A stretch of DNA of 6,936 bases from Candidatus Symbiobacter sp. (GCA_030054015.1 JASGCR010000073.1:1942-8877), one strand, 5' to 3'. Counted from the first letter of the stretch, positions 1 through 6,020 are shown. Numbers and translations: made by a program. The notes: generated from the letters alone by a model not told the origin.

Positions 1-72
1 TCTGATTATTCTGATTATTCTGATTATTCTGATTATTCTGATTATTCTGATTATTCTGATTATTTTGATTAT
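1..72. repeat. 9-bp tandem repeat, 8 copies, inside the helicase gene
   Basis: Seven perfect copies of tctgattat (1-63) and one variant tttgattat (64-72). On the minus strand each unit reads AAT AAT CAG/CAA, giving eight Asn-Asn-Gln units (helicase residues 511-534). The single base at position 1 fits a further copy, so the array probably continues beyond the window. The unit is a multiple of three, so copy-number change keeps the frame. Confidence 0.97.
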
Positions 73-1603
73 TTTGGGGGGCCAGGTACGCGGCATCTTC
101 TTGGCGTTCTGCTTGGGGTTCTTCTTGGGGTTCTTCTTGGGGTTCTTCTTGGGGTTCTTCTTGGCGATCCGCCTCATCCCCCAGGGGAAATTGCGCGGCC
201 AGCTGAGACAGCACCAAAGCATGATTGGCGACGACAATTTCGGCTTGTTCGGCGCGGTGAATGCTGCGCTCGACCAGGCATTTGCGGTAATGGACACAGC
301 CGGCATGGATACATTCGCCGCGTTTATCCGCCAAATCGCTCGTGCTGCTGCGCCCCACCAATTCGGGCAAATAGCCGGCAAAATCGCGCCCGCCAGTCAA
401 ATCGCCATCTTCGGTCGCGGCAATCCAACGCGCCATCAACCCCAAACCAATCGCGTCATTTTGCGCCACATTTGACACCGGAAGCGCGTTGTTAAACCCG
501 CCCTCGCTTTGGTTCAACAGATGAAAGGGCAGGCGTTCAACCGCTTCCTGGTAATTCAGCAGACAGAGATAATTCTCGCGCCCTTTGCGCACGACACAGC
601 GTTGCAACATGTCGGCATGTGACGGATATAAACGTTCCAATTCCCGCATGATCTGGCTTTGCAAATTGCGGGTAAAGGTCGAAATCACCACCCCGCCATG
701 ATTGCGTTTCGCCCAAATTTGCGCCGGAGCCAAATAGGCCAGAGTCTTGCCCACCCCGGTACCCGCCTCGGCCAGCACGACATTGGGGGCATCGGATTCG
801 GCACGCGGGTGAAAAGCCCAGGTGACGGCGGCGGCGAAATCGGCCTGGCTGGGGCGGGTTTCGGATTCCTGCCCCAAAATCCGCGCCAAATGCAGGCGGG
901 TTTCGGATTCGCTGACACTTAATTGGCTGGGCGGCGGCGGTGGCGGCCCCCACTGAATTTCCGGCAGTTTTTTCCACACCGCAAGACCAGTTACCTGGCC
1001 GGTCACCGGGCCGGTCACGGGCGTTGCCGCCTGGTTTAACGGTTTTTCTGGCGCGGGCGCGGCGGTTAAGGCCGTCACCACCGCGCGTCCCCATTCCCAT
1101 CCCGCCGCCGCCATAATCTGGGCAATGGCCAAGGCCTGGCCATTGCCCTCGGCCCGCAAACGGGCGAGCAACAACCGCGCCGCATCGATAAGGGTTAAGG
1201 CCTGCGCCGCCCGATCCTCGCCCGGCATCGGGAGATTAAGGGCGGCGGCCAGGCCATTCGGGGTCGGTACAATCGGGGTGATCGGACAGACAAAACTATA
1301 AAGCGTGAGAATATCCAAGATACGCAGGGGTTTTTCATAGCCGCGGGTTTTTGGCACCAGGTTCGCCCCTTGGCCCAGCCAGCGCAATTGCTGCGGCGCA
1401 TGGCACAGCACCACCCGCGCCCCGTTTGCCAATCTTTTTTGCGTGGTTTGGTGGCTCAGATGCTCGATCTCGCCGCCCCATGACAGCCAGAAGGTTTGTT
1501 TGGCATCGACGATCATCGCCGCAGGCGGGGATTGTTGTTGCTCTGGCATTACAGGCGCGGCATATTTTGTCACATTATCGGGATCGTTACCTGCCTTGCT
1601 CAC
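1..1603 (-). CDS. DinG-family ATP-dependent DNA helicase (Fe-S, XPD-like), 3'-truncated by window edge
   Basis: Superfamily 2 DNA helicase; relatives unwind DNA 5'-3' during repair and replication. The 534 residues in the window carry the Walker A motif AEAGTGVGKT (278-287, K286) and a motif-Ia-like STFTRNLQ (308-315). Four cysteines, C347, C431, C436 and C442, have the C-x4-C-x5-C tail spacing of the E. coli DinG [4Fe-4S] ligands. VVANHALV (H461) corresponds to the NHAL motif that precedes the DEAH/DEGH Walker B box, which lies beyond the edge. Residues 1-180 match the extra N-terminal domain I associate with alphaproteobacterial DinG-like helicases (WLSWGGEIEHLS, LCHAP, PTPNGLAAAL). A Pro-rich linker follows, with VTGPVTGQVTG at 196-206 and a proline run. 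The GTG start is chosen because AAAGGA precedes it at 1612-1617, overlapping the stop of the upstream gene. Oddity: residues 481-534 are repeat-encoded low complexity (QEEP, then NNQ). The frame stays open throughout, so this is not an obvious pseudogene. Confidence 0.88.
   Translation of the reverse strand, partial: MSKAGNDPDNVTKYAAPVMPEQQQSPPAAMIVDAKQTFWLSWGGEIEHLSHQTTQKRLANGARVVLCHAPQQLRWLGQGANLVPKTRGYEKPLRILDILTLYSFVCPITPIVPTPNGLAAALNLPMPGEDRAAQALTLIDAARLLLARLRAEGNGQALAIAQIMAAAGWEWGRAVVTALTAAPAPEKPLNQAATPVTGPVTGQVTGLAVWKKLPEIQWGPPPPPPSQLSVSESETRLHLARILGQESETRPSQADFAAAVTWAFHPRAESDAPNVVLAEAGTGVGKTLAYLAPAQIWAKRNHGGVVISTFTRNLQSQIMRELERLYPSHADMLQRCVVRKGRENYLCLLNYQEAVERLPFHLLNQSEGGFNNALPVSNVAQNDAIGLGLMARWIAATEDGDLTGGRDFAGYLPELVGRSSTSDLADKRGECIHAGCVHYRKCLVERSIHRAEQAEIVVANHALVLSQLAAQFPLGDEADRQEEPQEEPQEEPQEEPQAERQEDAAYLAPQNNQNNQNNQNNQNNQNNQNNQNNQ
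92..163. repeat. 12-bp tandem repeat, 4 perfect and 2 diverged copies, inside the helicase gene
   Basis: On the minus strand, CAAGAAGAACCC occurs four times without change (163-116), then as the variants CAAGCAGAACGC and CAAGAAGATGCC. The products are (Gln-Glu-Glu-Pro)x4, then QAER and QEDA (helicase residues 481-504). The identical third codon positions suggest recent expansion by slippage. Only AYLAPQ separates this array from the NNQ array. Confidence 0.97.
853..910. repeat. 16-bp in-frame direct repeat in the helicase linker
   Basis: ggcgggtttcggattc occurs at 853-868 and again at 895-910. The 42-nt offset equals 14 codons. It encodes ESETR twice (residues 232-236 and 246-250), just ahead of the helicase core. 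It looks like a short tandem duplication whose interior has since diverged. Confidence 0.85.
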
Positions 1604-1611
1604 GCCAAAAA

Positions 1612-1617
1612 TCCTTT
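1612..1617 (-). promoter_or_regulatory. Ribosome binding site of the helicase gene
   Basis: AAAGGA on the minus strand lies 8 nt ahead of the GTG start at 1603-1601 and overlaps the TAA stop (1618-1616) of the transferase gene. It decides the GTG start and implies that the two genes are translated from one message with coupling. Confidence 0.7.
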
Positions 1618-2815
1618 ATGCTGCCTTGTCGCTCGGTTTGGCAGTTTGACGGGGCAGTGTCAAGAGCATCTCCCGCATCCGCCAGGCCACCCACAGGGTT
1701 GCCACGGCAATAACCGCCAATTGCCCCAGCCAATCTTGCAGGATGAGCGCCAAAATGGCAAACCCAAACAGGCCCAGATTGGTAGTGAACACATGTTTGG
1801 CGACGGCCCCATGCGATGCCCCAGCCAAGACCGCGCGTTGGTAATAATGGCTGCGATGCGGCAGCCAGAATTTCTCGCCCGCCACCATCCGCCGCGCCAA
1901 GGTTACCCCACTATCGGCCCAATAATAAAGCGGTAAAATTATCGCCAAAGGCCATTGGGTCGCATTCACCAGGCCAATGAGAAGGAAACCCAACAAAAAC
2001 CCCAAAGGAATCGATCCCACATCGCCCAAAAATACTTGCGCCGGATGCCAATTGAACCTAAGGAAAGCCAATGAAGCCATCGCCAAGGCCAGACTGAGTG
2101 CGGCAAGCGGAAGCGGGGACGCAATGGGAATGATCTCTGGCGCGGTAAAATATTGGATCGCTTTGAGTAATGGAATCGACAGGGCAATTGCCAAACCCAA
2201 AAAAGCGGTTTCAATCGCCGTCATCCCATCACTGCCATCCATGAAATTATACAAATTCACAAACCACAGCCAGAGGATGCCGATGATAATCTTTGCCGCA
2301 ATCATGCCGCCCGTATCGCCCAAATATTGGGGGAGTATTTGCAACGGAAAAAAATCAGGCGGCAAGAGCGTGATGGCAATCCCCACCATCACCGCCTGGA
2401 ACAAAAGTTTTAGCTGCGCCGGCAAGGGTTTAACATCATCCCAAAATGAAAATGCCGCCAGGATATAGGCGATGATGCCAATGGCAATAAGGGGGAGGGC
2501 GCAAGGTTGAAACCATACATCTTGGGGGAGGTTCTGGCAGCCGCTATATTGCCGGATCATATCCCACCAGGCTGGCAGCAACCCAACCATAATCGCTATC
2601 CCTCCCCCTCGCGGTGTCGGGACCGCGTGCAAAGAGCGATGATTGGGATGATCCAAAATGTGGCGTTTTTTCAGATATGCCAACAGAAGGGTCAGGCTGA
2701 CATAGGTCGGCACACCAGTGATCACCGCATATTTAATTAAATTCCCGCCAAACCAGAGCAGGATATTCGTGCCTCCGGCCAGGGTTTGGGTTAATTCGGT
2801 TGGGTTGTACATCAT
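1616..2815 (-). CDS. Polyprenyl-phosphate sugar-1-phosphate transferase, WecA/MraY superfamily (WbpL-like)
   Basis: Integral membrane enzyme that transfers a (N-acetyl)hexosamine-1-phosphate from a UDP-sugar to undecaprenyl phosphate. This starts assembly of O-antigen or another envelope glycan on the cytoplasmic face of the inner membrane. At 399 aa with about ten hydrophobic segments it is slightly long for the family. Motifs appear in family order: SLHAVPTPRGGG (61-72); the Mg-binding WDD (125-127); NLYNFMDGSDG (187-197, with N190, D193 and D196); HPAQVFLGDVGS (257-268); and the cytoplasmic HRSHYYQR (320-327). The HR-x-H motif points to WecA/WbpL-type enzymes rather than MraY; the exact sugar cannot be read from the sequence. 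Two ATGs sit at the start (2815 and 2812) without a clear Shine-Dalgarno, and the first hydrophobic segment begins late, so the true start may lie downstream (for example GTG at codon 31). The helicase gene follows after 12 nt. Confidence 0.9.
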   Translation of the reverse strand: MMYNPTELTQTLAGGTNILLWFGGNLIKYAVITGVPTYVSLTLLLAYLKKRHILDHPNHRSLHAVPTPRGGGIAIMVGLLPAWWDMIRQYSGCQNLPQDVWFQPCALPLIAIGIIAYILAAFSFWDDVKPLPAQLKLLFQAVMVGIAITLLPPDFFPLQILPQYLGDTGGMIAAKIIIGILWLWFVNLYNFMDGSDGMTAIETAFLGLAIALSIPLLKAIQYFTAPEIIPIASPLPLAALSLALAMASLAFLRFNWHPAQVFLGDVGSIPLGFLLGFLLIGLVNATQWPLAIILPLYYWADSGVTLARRMVAGEKFWLPHRSHYYQRAVLAGASHGAVAKHVFTTNLGLFGFAILALILQDWLGQLAVIAVATLWVAWRMREMLLTLPRQTAKPSDKAA

Positions 2816-2832
2816 GAGTGCCCATTTCTAGA

Positions 2833-2846
2833 CAGTGCCGACACTG
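2833..2846 (-). promoter_or_regulatory. Small stem-loop in the leader of the transferase gene
   Basis: CAGTG-TCGG-CACTG on the minus strand forms a 5-bp stem with a four-base loop, 17 nt ahead of the annotated ATG. It has no T-tract, so it is not a convincing terminator. It could affect translation initiation, or be chance. Confidence 0.3.
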
Positions 2847-2910
2847 ATCGTGATATGATGCTGAAGTCTTCAAACTTGCCAAACTGGAAAAATCTGAAAC
2901 CAAATTGGGC

Positions 2911-2916
2911 TGTCAA
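2911..2916 (-). promoter_or_regulatory. Candidate -35 box (TTGACA) ahead of the transferase gene
   Basis: A perfect TTGACA lies 13 nt past the stop codon of the 324-aa gene, in the 114-nt gap before the transferase start. No good -10 follows at 16-18 nt; the sequence there is T-rich (ATTTTT). It may be a weak promoter giving the transferase-helicase pair independent expression, but the evidence is the hexamer alone. Confidence 0.25.
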
Positions 2917-2929
2917 GTTTCTCTCCAGA

Positions 2930-3904
2930 CTAAAGGGTCGGCAAACGGGGGAAATCTGACTCGTCAATGCCCAAAAAAACAAATTTTTGTTTCTTATTTT
3001 CATTAAAACTTTTGGTTTCAATGCGAAGTTTTGCCCTTAAAGGTTTTCTGAGGTAAGATATATTGTATTGAACGAGCATATCTTGATCGAGTTCACTGCT
3101 TACTTTGCCTCTAATTGGATTGTTTTCACCATCGAACTTAAAATCAACCTCATGAAAATTGGGTAAAAACCCATCTAATGTAACCGTAAACACGCCTTCA
3201 TTTTCATCAACCTGGGATTGGTTAAGGCGCAAATAAGCGCGCTCTATCTCACTTTTTAGGAATGATTGGTCTTTTTCGCCAGAAACCAATCGAAAATTGG
3301 CTTCTTTGCTGTGCATAAGTTCAATAAAATCTTTTACGTGGTTAAACGCCCGTTGATTCACGTCATGTATAATCGACTCTGCCTCTTCGTCTTTCCCCTT
3401 GGCAAGAACTGAGAGGGCATTAATTGTTTTATCAACGGTACTTTGTAACGGCGAAACCGTTTCCCCTTTTAATAAAGAAAGAGGCAATTGTTCAGGCATT
3501 TCTTCGAGTAAAAAACCAAACGATCCTGGAATCGTGCCGGTAATGTGGAGAGCACTCTCCTGGCTGTTGCGCATTTTACCTCGCTCATGGACAATCTCCC
3601 CAGATAAATCTGCTTTGATTGCTGTAACTATTCCTTGAAAAAATGACAAAGATTTGCTGGCAAAATCACTTTCGATTCCTTGGTGACCAATCACCGGTTT
3701 GCCCGAAAAAAACAACGCCACGGAAACCGATTCCGGAAAACGCAAATCGGGCATCGCGGCCAATTCCGCCTTTAATTCTTCCAAATGCTCAGTCAATCCG
3801 ATGCGGGAAATCCGATCATTTGCATCCAGGTTATTGAGCATTGCTTGGACGGCACCAATCCGAGATTGGAGATAATCGCGTTCAATTTTGGCGATGGGTT
3901 TCAT
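2930..3904 (-). CDS. Uncharacterised 324-aa partner of the nucleotidyltransferase
   Basis: I do not recognise a named domain. Residues 1-50 are helical and charged, possibly a short coiled coil. A conserved-looking block follows: VALFFSGKPVIGHQGIESDFA (62-82), then SLSFFQGIV and ITGTIPGSFGFLLEE (121-135). Residues 150-230 look helical and charged, and residues 235-315 look beta-rich (FTVTLDGFLPNF, IRGKVSSEL, RAKLRIETKSF). No signal peptide or membrane segment is visible, so it is probably cytoplasmic. The ATG overlaps the TGA of the upstream nucleotidyltransferase gene (ATGA, 3904-3901), and a strong AAAGGAG lies 7 nt upstream inside that gene, so the start is secure. I recall similar GKPV-GI / GSFGF proteins beside DUF6932 genes, which suggests a conserved pair. 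R185-AFN-H189 faintly resembles a HEPN R-x-H motif, but the spacing is not the usual one. Base composition is AT-rich compared with the neighbours. Confidence 0.8.
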   Translation of the reverse strand: MKPIAKIERDYLQSRIGAVQAMLNNLDANDRISRIGLTEHLEELKAELAAMPDLRFPESVSVALFFSGKPVIGHQGIESDFASKSLSFFQGIVTAIKADLSGEIVHERGKMRNSQESALHITGTIPGSFGFLLEEMPEQLPLSLLKGETVSPLQSTVDKTINALSVLAKGKDEEAESIIHDVNQRAFNHVKDFIELMHSKEANFRLVSGEKDQSFLKSEIERAYLRLNQSQVDENEGVFTVTLDGFLPNFHEVDFKFDGENNPIRGKVSSELDQDMLVQYNISYLRKPLRAKLRIETKSFNENKKQKFVFLGIDESDFPRLPTL

Positions 3905-4479
3905 AGCGATACTCCTTTCTGTTGGTCAAAGATCGATTGTTTCTCATGCAGCAATTTCTGTGCCAATTCATCATCATTTGGTTTTTCGAGACGCACTCTC
4001 AATATTCCTTTCCAACGCAGATTATTACGTTGATGTGAAAAGAGTCCGTACCAATAAGTTGTTCGACCTATAATATCCTCAACCGAGGCGGCTAAATTAA
4101 CCAGATATGAATCAAGGAAATAATTATCTTTTAGGCTTTTCCCCTGTAATAACCTTGCTTTCGCTAAAATTTCTTGGTCTGAGCCAGTTTGGTCTAGATA
4201 CACAAAATGCACAATATCAAGGTCACCAGGTTCCTCCTTGGCTTCAACAAAACTACCATCCAACCATTGGAATCCGTGATGATAGCCAAATTTACGCAAT
4301 TCAGCTCGGTGATCAAGCCACCCCTGTAAAATTCGACACCGCCTGGCATTGGTGGCCAATTTCTCGATAACCTCAAGGGCGGTTGCTTCATGGGGAGAAG
4401 ATGAGTTGCGCGTCTCAGCCGGATTACTTCCCAAAAAAGGGGGCAAGACACCATTAAGCGTAAAATCGGGTATGGACAT
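3901..4479 (-). CDS. Nucleotidyltransferase-fold protein, DUF6932-like
   Basis: A 192-aa soluble protein. MSIPDFTLNGVLPP at the N terminus, GFQWLDGSFVE (69-79), GDLDIVHF (85-92) and YWYGLFSHQRNNLRWKGIL (142-160) match my memory of the DUF6932 family. The pattern G75-S76 ... D86-x-D88 is the metal-binding signature of the polymerase-beta nucleotidyltransferase superfamily. D123 in NYFLDSYLVNL, on a likely beta strand, could be the third carboxylate, so the active site looks intact. The family can transfer nucleotides to protein, RNA or small molecules; the substrate here is unknown. Start choice: an in-frame TAA lies 10 codons upstream, no other start codon intervenes, and MSIPDF fits the family N terminus, although the Shine-Dalgarno is weak. 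It heads a two-gene unit with the 324-aa gene (4-nt overlap). Minimal antitoxin-type nucleotidyltransferases and MenA/AbiEii-type toxins are the functional analogies, and both remain inference. Confidence 0.78.
   Translation of the reverse strand: MSIPDFTLNGVLPPFLGSNPAETRNSSSPHEATALEVIEKLATNARRCRILQGWLDHRAELRKFGYHHGFQWLDGSFVEAKEEPGDLDIVHFVYLDQTGSDQEILAKARLLQGKSLKDNYFLDSYLVNLAASVEDIIGRTTYWYGLFSHQRNNLRWKGILRVRLEKPNDDELAQKLLHEKQSIFDQQKGVSL
3912..3918 (-). promoter_or_regulatory. Strong Shine-Dalgarno of the 324-aa gene inside the nucleotidyltransferase coding end
   Basis: AAAGGAG on the minus strand, 7 nt before the ATG at 3904. It is formed by the codons for the last residues of the upstream protein (QKGVSL). 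It fixes the start and supports coupled, and possibly boosted, translation of the second protein. Confidence 0.75.
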
Positions 4480-4574
4480 ATCAGGATGCTCGGAGTCGAT
4501 TAATTATTTAATAATAAACTAAGGAATAAATCCATCTTTGTCTATCATAAACAATCGACACCAAGCTTACCCCC
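4480..4574 (-). promoter_or_regulatory. AT-rich upstream region of the nucleotidyltransferase cassette
   Basis: A 95-nt gap between the end of metZ and the cassette. It contains a 13-bp AT palindrome (attatttaataat, 4503-4515) and a TAGACA hexamer (minus strand, near 4541-4546) followed by T/A-rich sequence that could supply a weak promoter. A 7-bp inverted repeat, gtcgatt at 4495-4501 and aatcgac at 4553-4559, brackets the AT-rich core. No intrinsic terminator for metZ is visible, so read-through into the cassette is possible. The palindrome is a candidate operator for self-repression, but short AT palindromes arise easily by chance. Confidence 0.35.
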
Positions 4575-5822
4575 TCACCCCAACCCCATCGCCAAATCCC
4601 TTTCCAAATCCTCGGCGGACTCCAGCCCGACGGACAGGCGTACCAAACCATCGGTAATACCCATTTTAATCCGGTCGGCTTCGTCGATGGCGCGGTGGGT
4701 GGTGGTAAAGGGATGGGTAATGATCGATTTGGAATCGCCCAAATTATTGGAAATATCGATCACCTGTAACGCATTCATCAACCCGAATGCCGCCGCCCGC
4801 CCGCCTTTTAATTCAAACGCCACCAGGGTACCGCCGCCGGACATTTGTCGCTGCGCCAATTCGCGTTGGGGGAAAGAGTCTAACCCTGGATATAACACCC
4901 GCGCGATCTTGGCTTGGCCCCCCGAAGATTGACCTTGCAAAAATGTCGCCAAACGCAAAGCCGTGGCCTGCGCCCTCTCGACCCGCAACGCCAGGGTTTC
5001 CATGCCTTTTAACAACATCCAGGCGTTAAATGGGCTAAGGGCTGGGCCGGAATGGCGCAAAAACGGCAATAATGTCTCGGCACAAAATTTGGCATCGGAC
5101 AACACCGCCCCGCCCAAACACCGCCCTTGTCCGTCAATATGTTTGGTGGCGGAATACACCACAATATCTGCGCCCAATTCCAAGGGTTTCTGCAATAAAG
5201 GCGTGGCAAAGACATTATCGACCACCAATTTTGCCCCGTTGGCGTGGGCGATTTTGGCGACGGCTGCGATGTCGATTAATTCCAGGGTCGGATTGGCTGG
5301 GGTTTCCAAAAACACGGCGCGGGTATTGGGGCGCATGGCGGCTTGCCAGGCCGCCAGATCGGGGCCATGGACAAAACTCACGCTAATCCCCCATCGCGGG
5401 AAAATCGTGTTCAAAATATAAAAACACGAGCCAAACAAAGCCCGCGCCGCCACCACGTGATCGCCGGCATTAAGGAAACTCGCCATCGAAGCAAACACCG
5501 CCGCCATGCCCGAAGCGGTGCCGTGGCACATTTCCGCCCCCTCAACCGCCGCCAAGCGTTTTTCGAACATGTCCAGGGTCGGATTGCCATAACGTGAATA
5601 CATAAATCCCGGCAAATCGCCAGAGAATTTGGCGACGGCTTCCTCGGCTGTGTCATAGACAAAGGCCTGGGTCAAATACAACGCCTCGGTCATTTCATTT
5701 TGGTTGGAGCGTGTCAAACCCCCGCGCACCAGGCGGGTGTCGATGCCGTAGGCTTGCGGGTTTTCAGTGACCGCGTATGGGGTCGGCGTCCAGGGTTTGG
5801 GGGTCGGTTTATTTTCGGGCAT
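4575..5822 (-). CDS. metZ: O-succinylhomoserine sulfhydrylase (MetZ)
   Basis: PLP-dependent enzyme of the Cys/Met metabolism family. It converts O-succinylhomoserine plus sulfide to homocysteine, the direct-sulfhydrylation route of methionine synthesis, in the cytoplasm. The 415 aa are the usual full length. YSRYGNPT (75-82) is the phosphate/active-site segment, GTASGMAA (101-108) the PLP-phosphate loop, VVDN with D202 contacts the pyridine nitrogen, and SATKHIDGQGR (224-234) carries the Schiff-base lysine K227. The HIDGQGR extension is typical of MetZ as opposed to MetB/MetC or MetY. RLSVGLE (395-401) supplies the substrate-carboxylate arginine. The ATG has GAGG 7 nt upstream. The gene stands alone with a candidate promoter ahead of it. 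I looked for a SAM-II-type leader, common upstream of alphaproteobacterial met genes, and saw none. Succinyl versus acetyl substrate preference rests on family resemblance. Confidence 0.93.
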   Translation of the reverse strand: MPENKPTPKPWTPTPYAVTENPQAYGIDTRLVRGGLTRSNQNEMTEALYLTQAFVYDTAEEAVAKFSGDLPGFMYSRYGNPTLDMFEKRLAAVEGAEMCHGTASGMAAVFASMASFLNAGDHVVAARALFGSCFYILNTIFPRWGISVSFVHGPDLAAWQAAMRPNTRAVFLETPANPTLELIDIAAVAKIAHANGAKLVVDNVFATPLLQKPLELGADIVVYSATKHIDGQGRCLGGAVLSDAKFCAETLLPFLRHSGPALSPFNAWMLLKGMETLALRVERAQATALRLATFLQGQSSGGQAKIARVLYPGLDSFPQRELAQRQMSGGGTLVAFELKGGRAAAFGLMNALQVIDISNNLGDSKSIITHPFTTTHRAIDEADRIKMGITDGLVRLSVGLESAEDLERDLAMGLG

Positions 5823-5829
5823 TGTTTAT

Positions 5830-5833
5830 CCTC
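5830..5833 (-). promoter_or_regulatory. metZ: Ribosome binding site of metZ
   Basis: GAGG on the minus strand, 7 nt ahead of the ATG at 5822. It supports that start. Confidence 0.6.
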
Positions 5834-5892
5834 GGCAAGGCGTGGCGATTCATTCAGGGCGTCGGCAAAAAATTTCACTTAATCCCGCCCAG

Positions 5893-5920
5893 ATTATGGC
5901 ATAAGATTTCCGCATTGCAA
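5893..5920 (-). promoter_or_regulatory. metZ: Candidate sigma-70-type promoter of metZ
   Basis: On the minus strand TTGCAA (5920-5915) and CATAAT (5898-5893) are 16 nt apart, matching the consensus at 4/6 and 5/6. The predicted transcript would start about 60 nt ahead of metZ. The -35 hexamer overlaps the first copy of the 17-bp repeat array, so anything bound to the repeats could influence it. Confidence 0.45.
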
Positions 5921-5998
5921 GGCTGGCAAAGCAAGACTGGTAAAATAGCAAGACTGGCAAAATTGCAAGGCTGGCAAAATAGCAAGGCTGGTAAAACT
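5917..5998. repeat. 17-bp tandem repeat, five copies, between metZ and the FkbM gene
   Basis: Consensus gcaagRctggYaaaaYW. Copies lie at 5917-5930 (14 nt, three bases short), 5931-5947, 5948-5964, 5965-5981 and 5982-5998. Differences are confined to a few R/Y positions and the last two bases. Each copy has a weak gcaa/ttgc dyad. The array ends 22 nt before the FkbM start and overlaps the candidate metZ promoter, so it may act as a regulatory array or be a simple minisatellite. Confidence 0.92.
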
Positions 5999-6020
5999 TT
6001 GTTCGCGGAATTGAACTCAC

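Noticed and set aside
65..475. Plus-strand 136-aa open frame with a GFFL repeat that looks like a membrane segment
   Set aside because: It is the antisense of the QEEP array in the helicase gene; the hydrophobic run is a by-product of the 12-bp repeat.
537..1100. Minus-strand 187-aa open frame
   Set aside because: An out-of-frame shadow of the helicase. The real frame carries Walker A, the Fe-S cysteines and the NHAL motif.
1977..2468. Plus-strand 163-aa open frame
   Set aside because: Antisense to the well-supported transferase gene; no family resemblance.
2812..3021. Minus-strand 69-aa open frame ending in an ATGA-type overlap with the transferase start
   Set aside because: It overlaps the C-terminal coding region of the 324-aa gene in another frame, has no clear Shine-Dalgarno and no recognisable features; the stop overlap with ATG is easily chance.
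3345..3360. HEPN ribonuclease motif in the 324-aa protein (RAFNH)
   Set aside because: R-x3-H is shorter than the usual R-x4-6-H and the surrounding residues do not look like a HEPN helix; kept only as a remark.
5917..5998. CRISPR array
   Set aside because: The 17-bp units are contiguous with no unique spacers, so this is a tandem repeat.
5823..6020. Possible SAM riboswitch ahead of metZ
   Set aside because: The leader lacks the SAM-II pseudoknot-type core I would expect, and the predicted 5' leader is only about 60 nt with no conserved stem I could pair.
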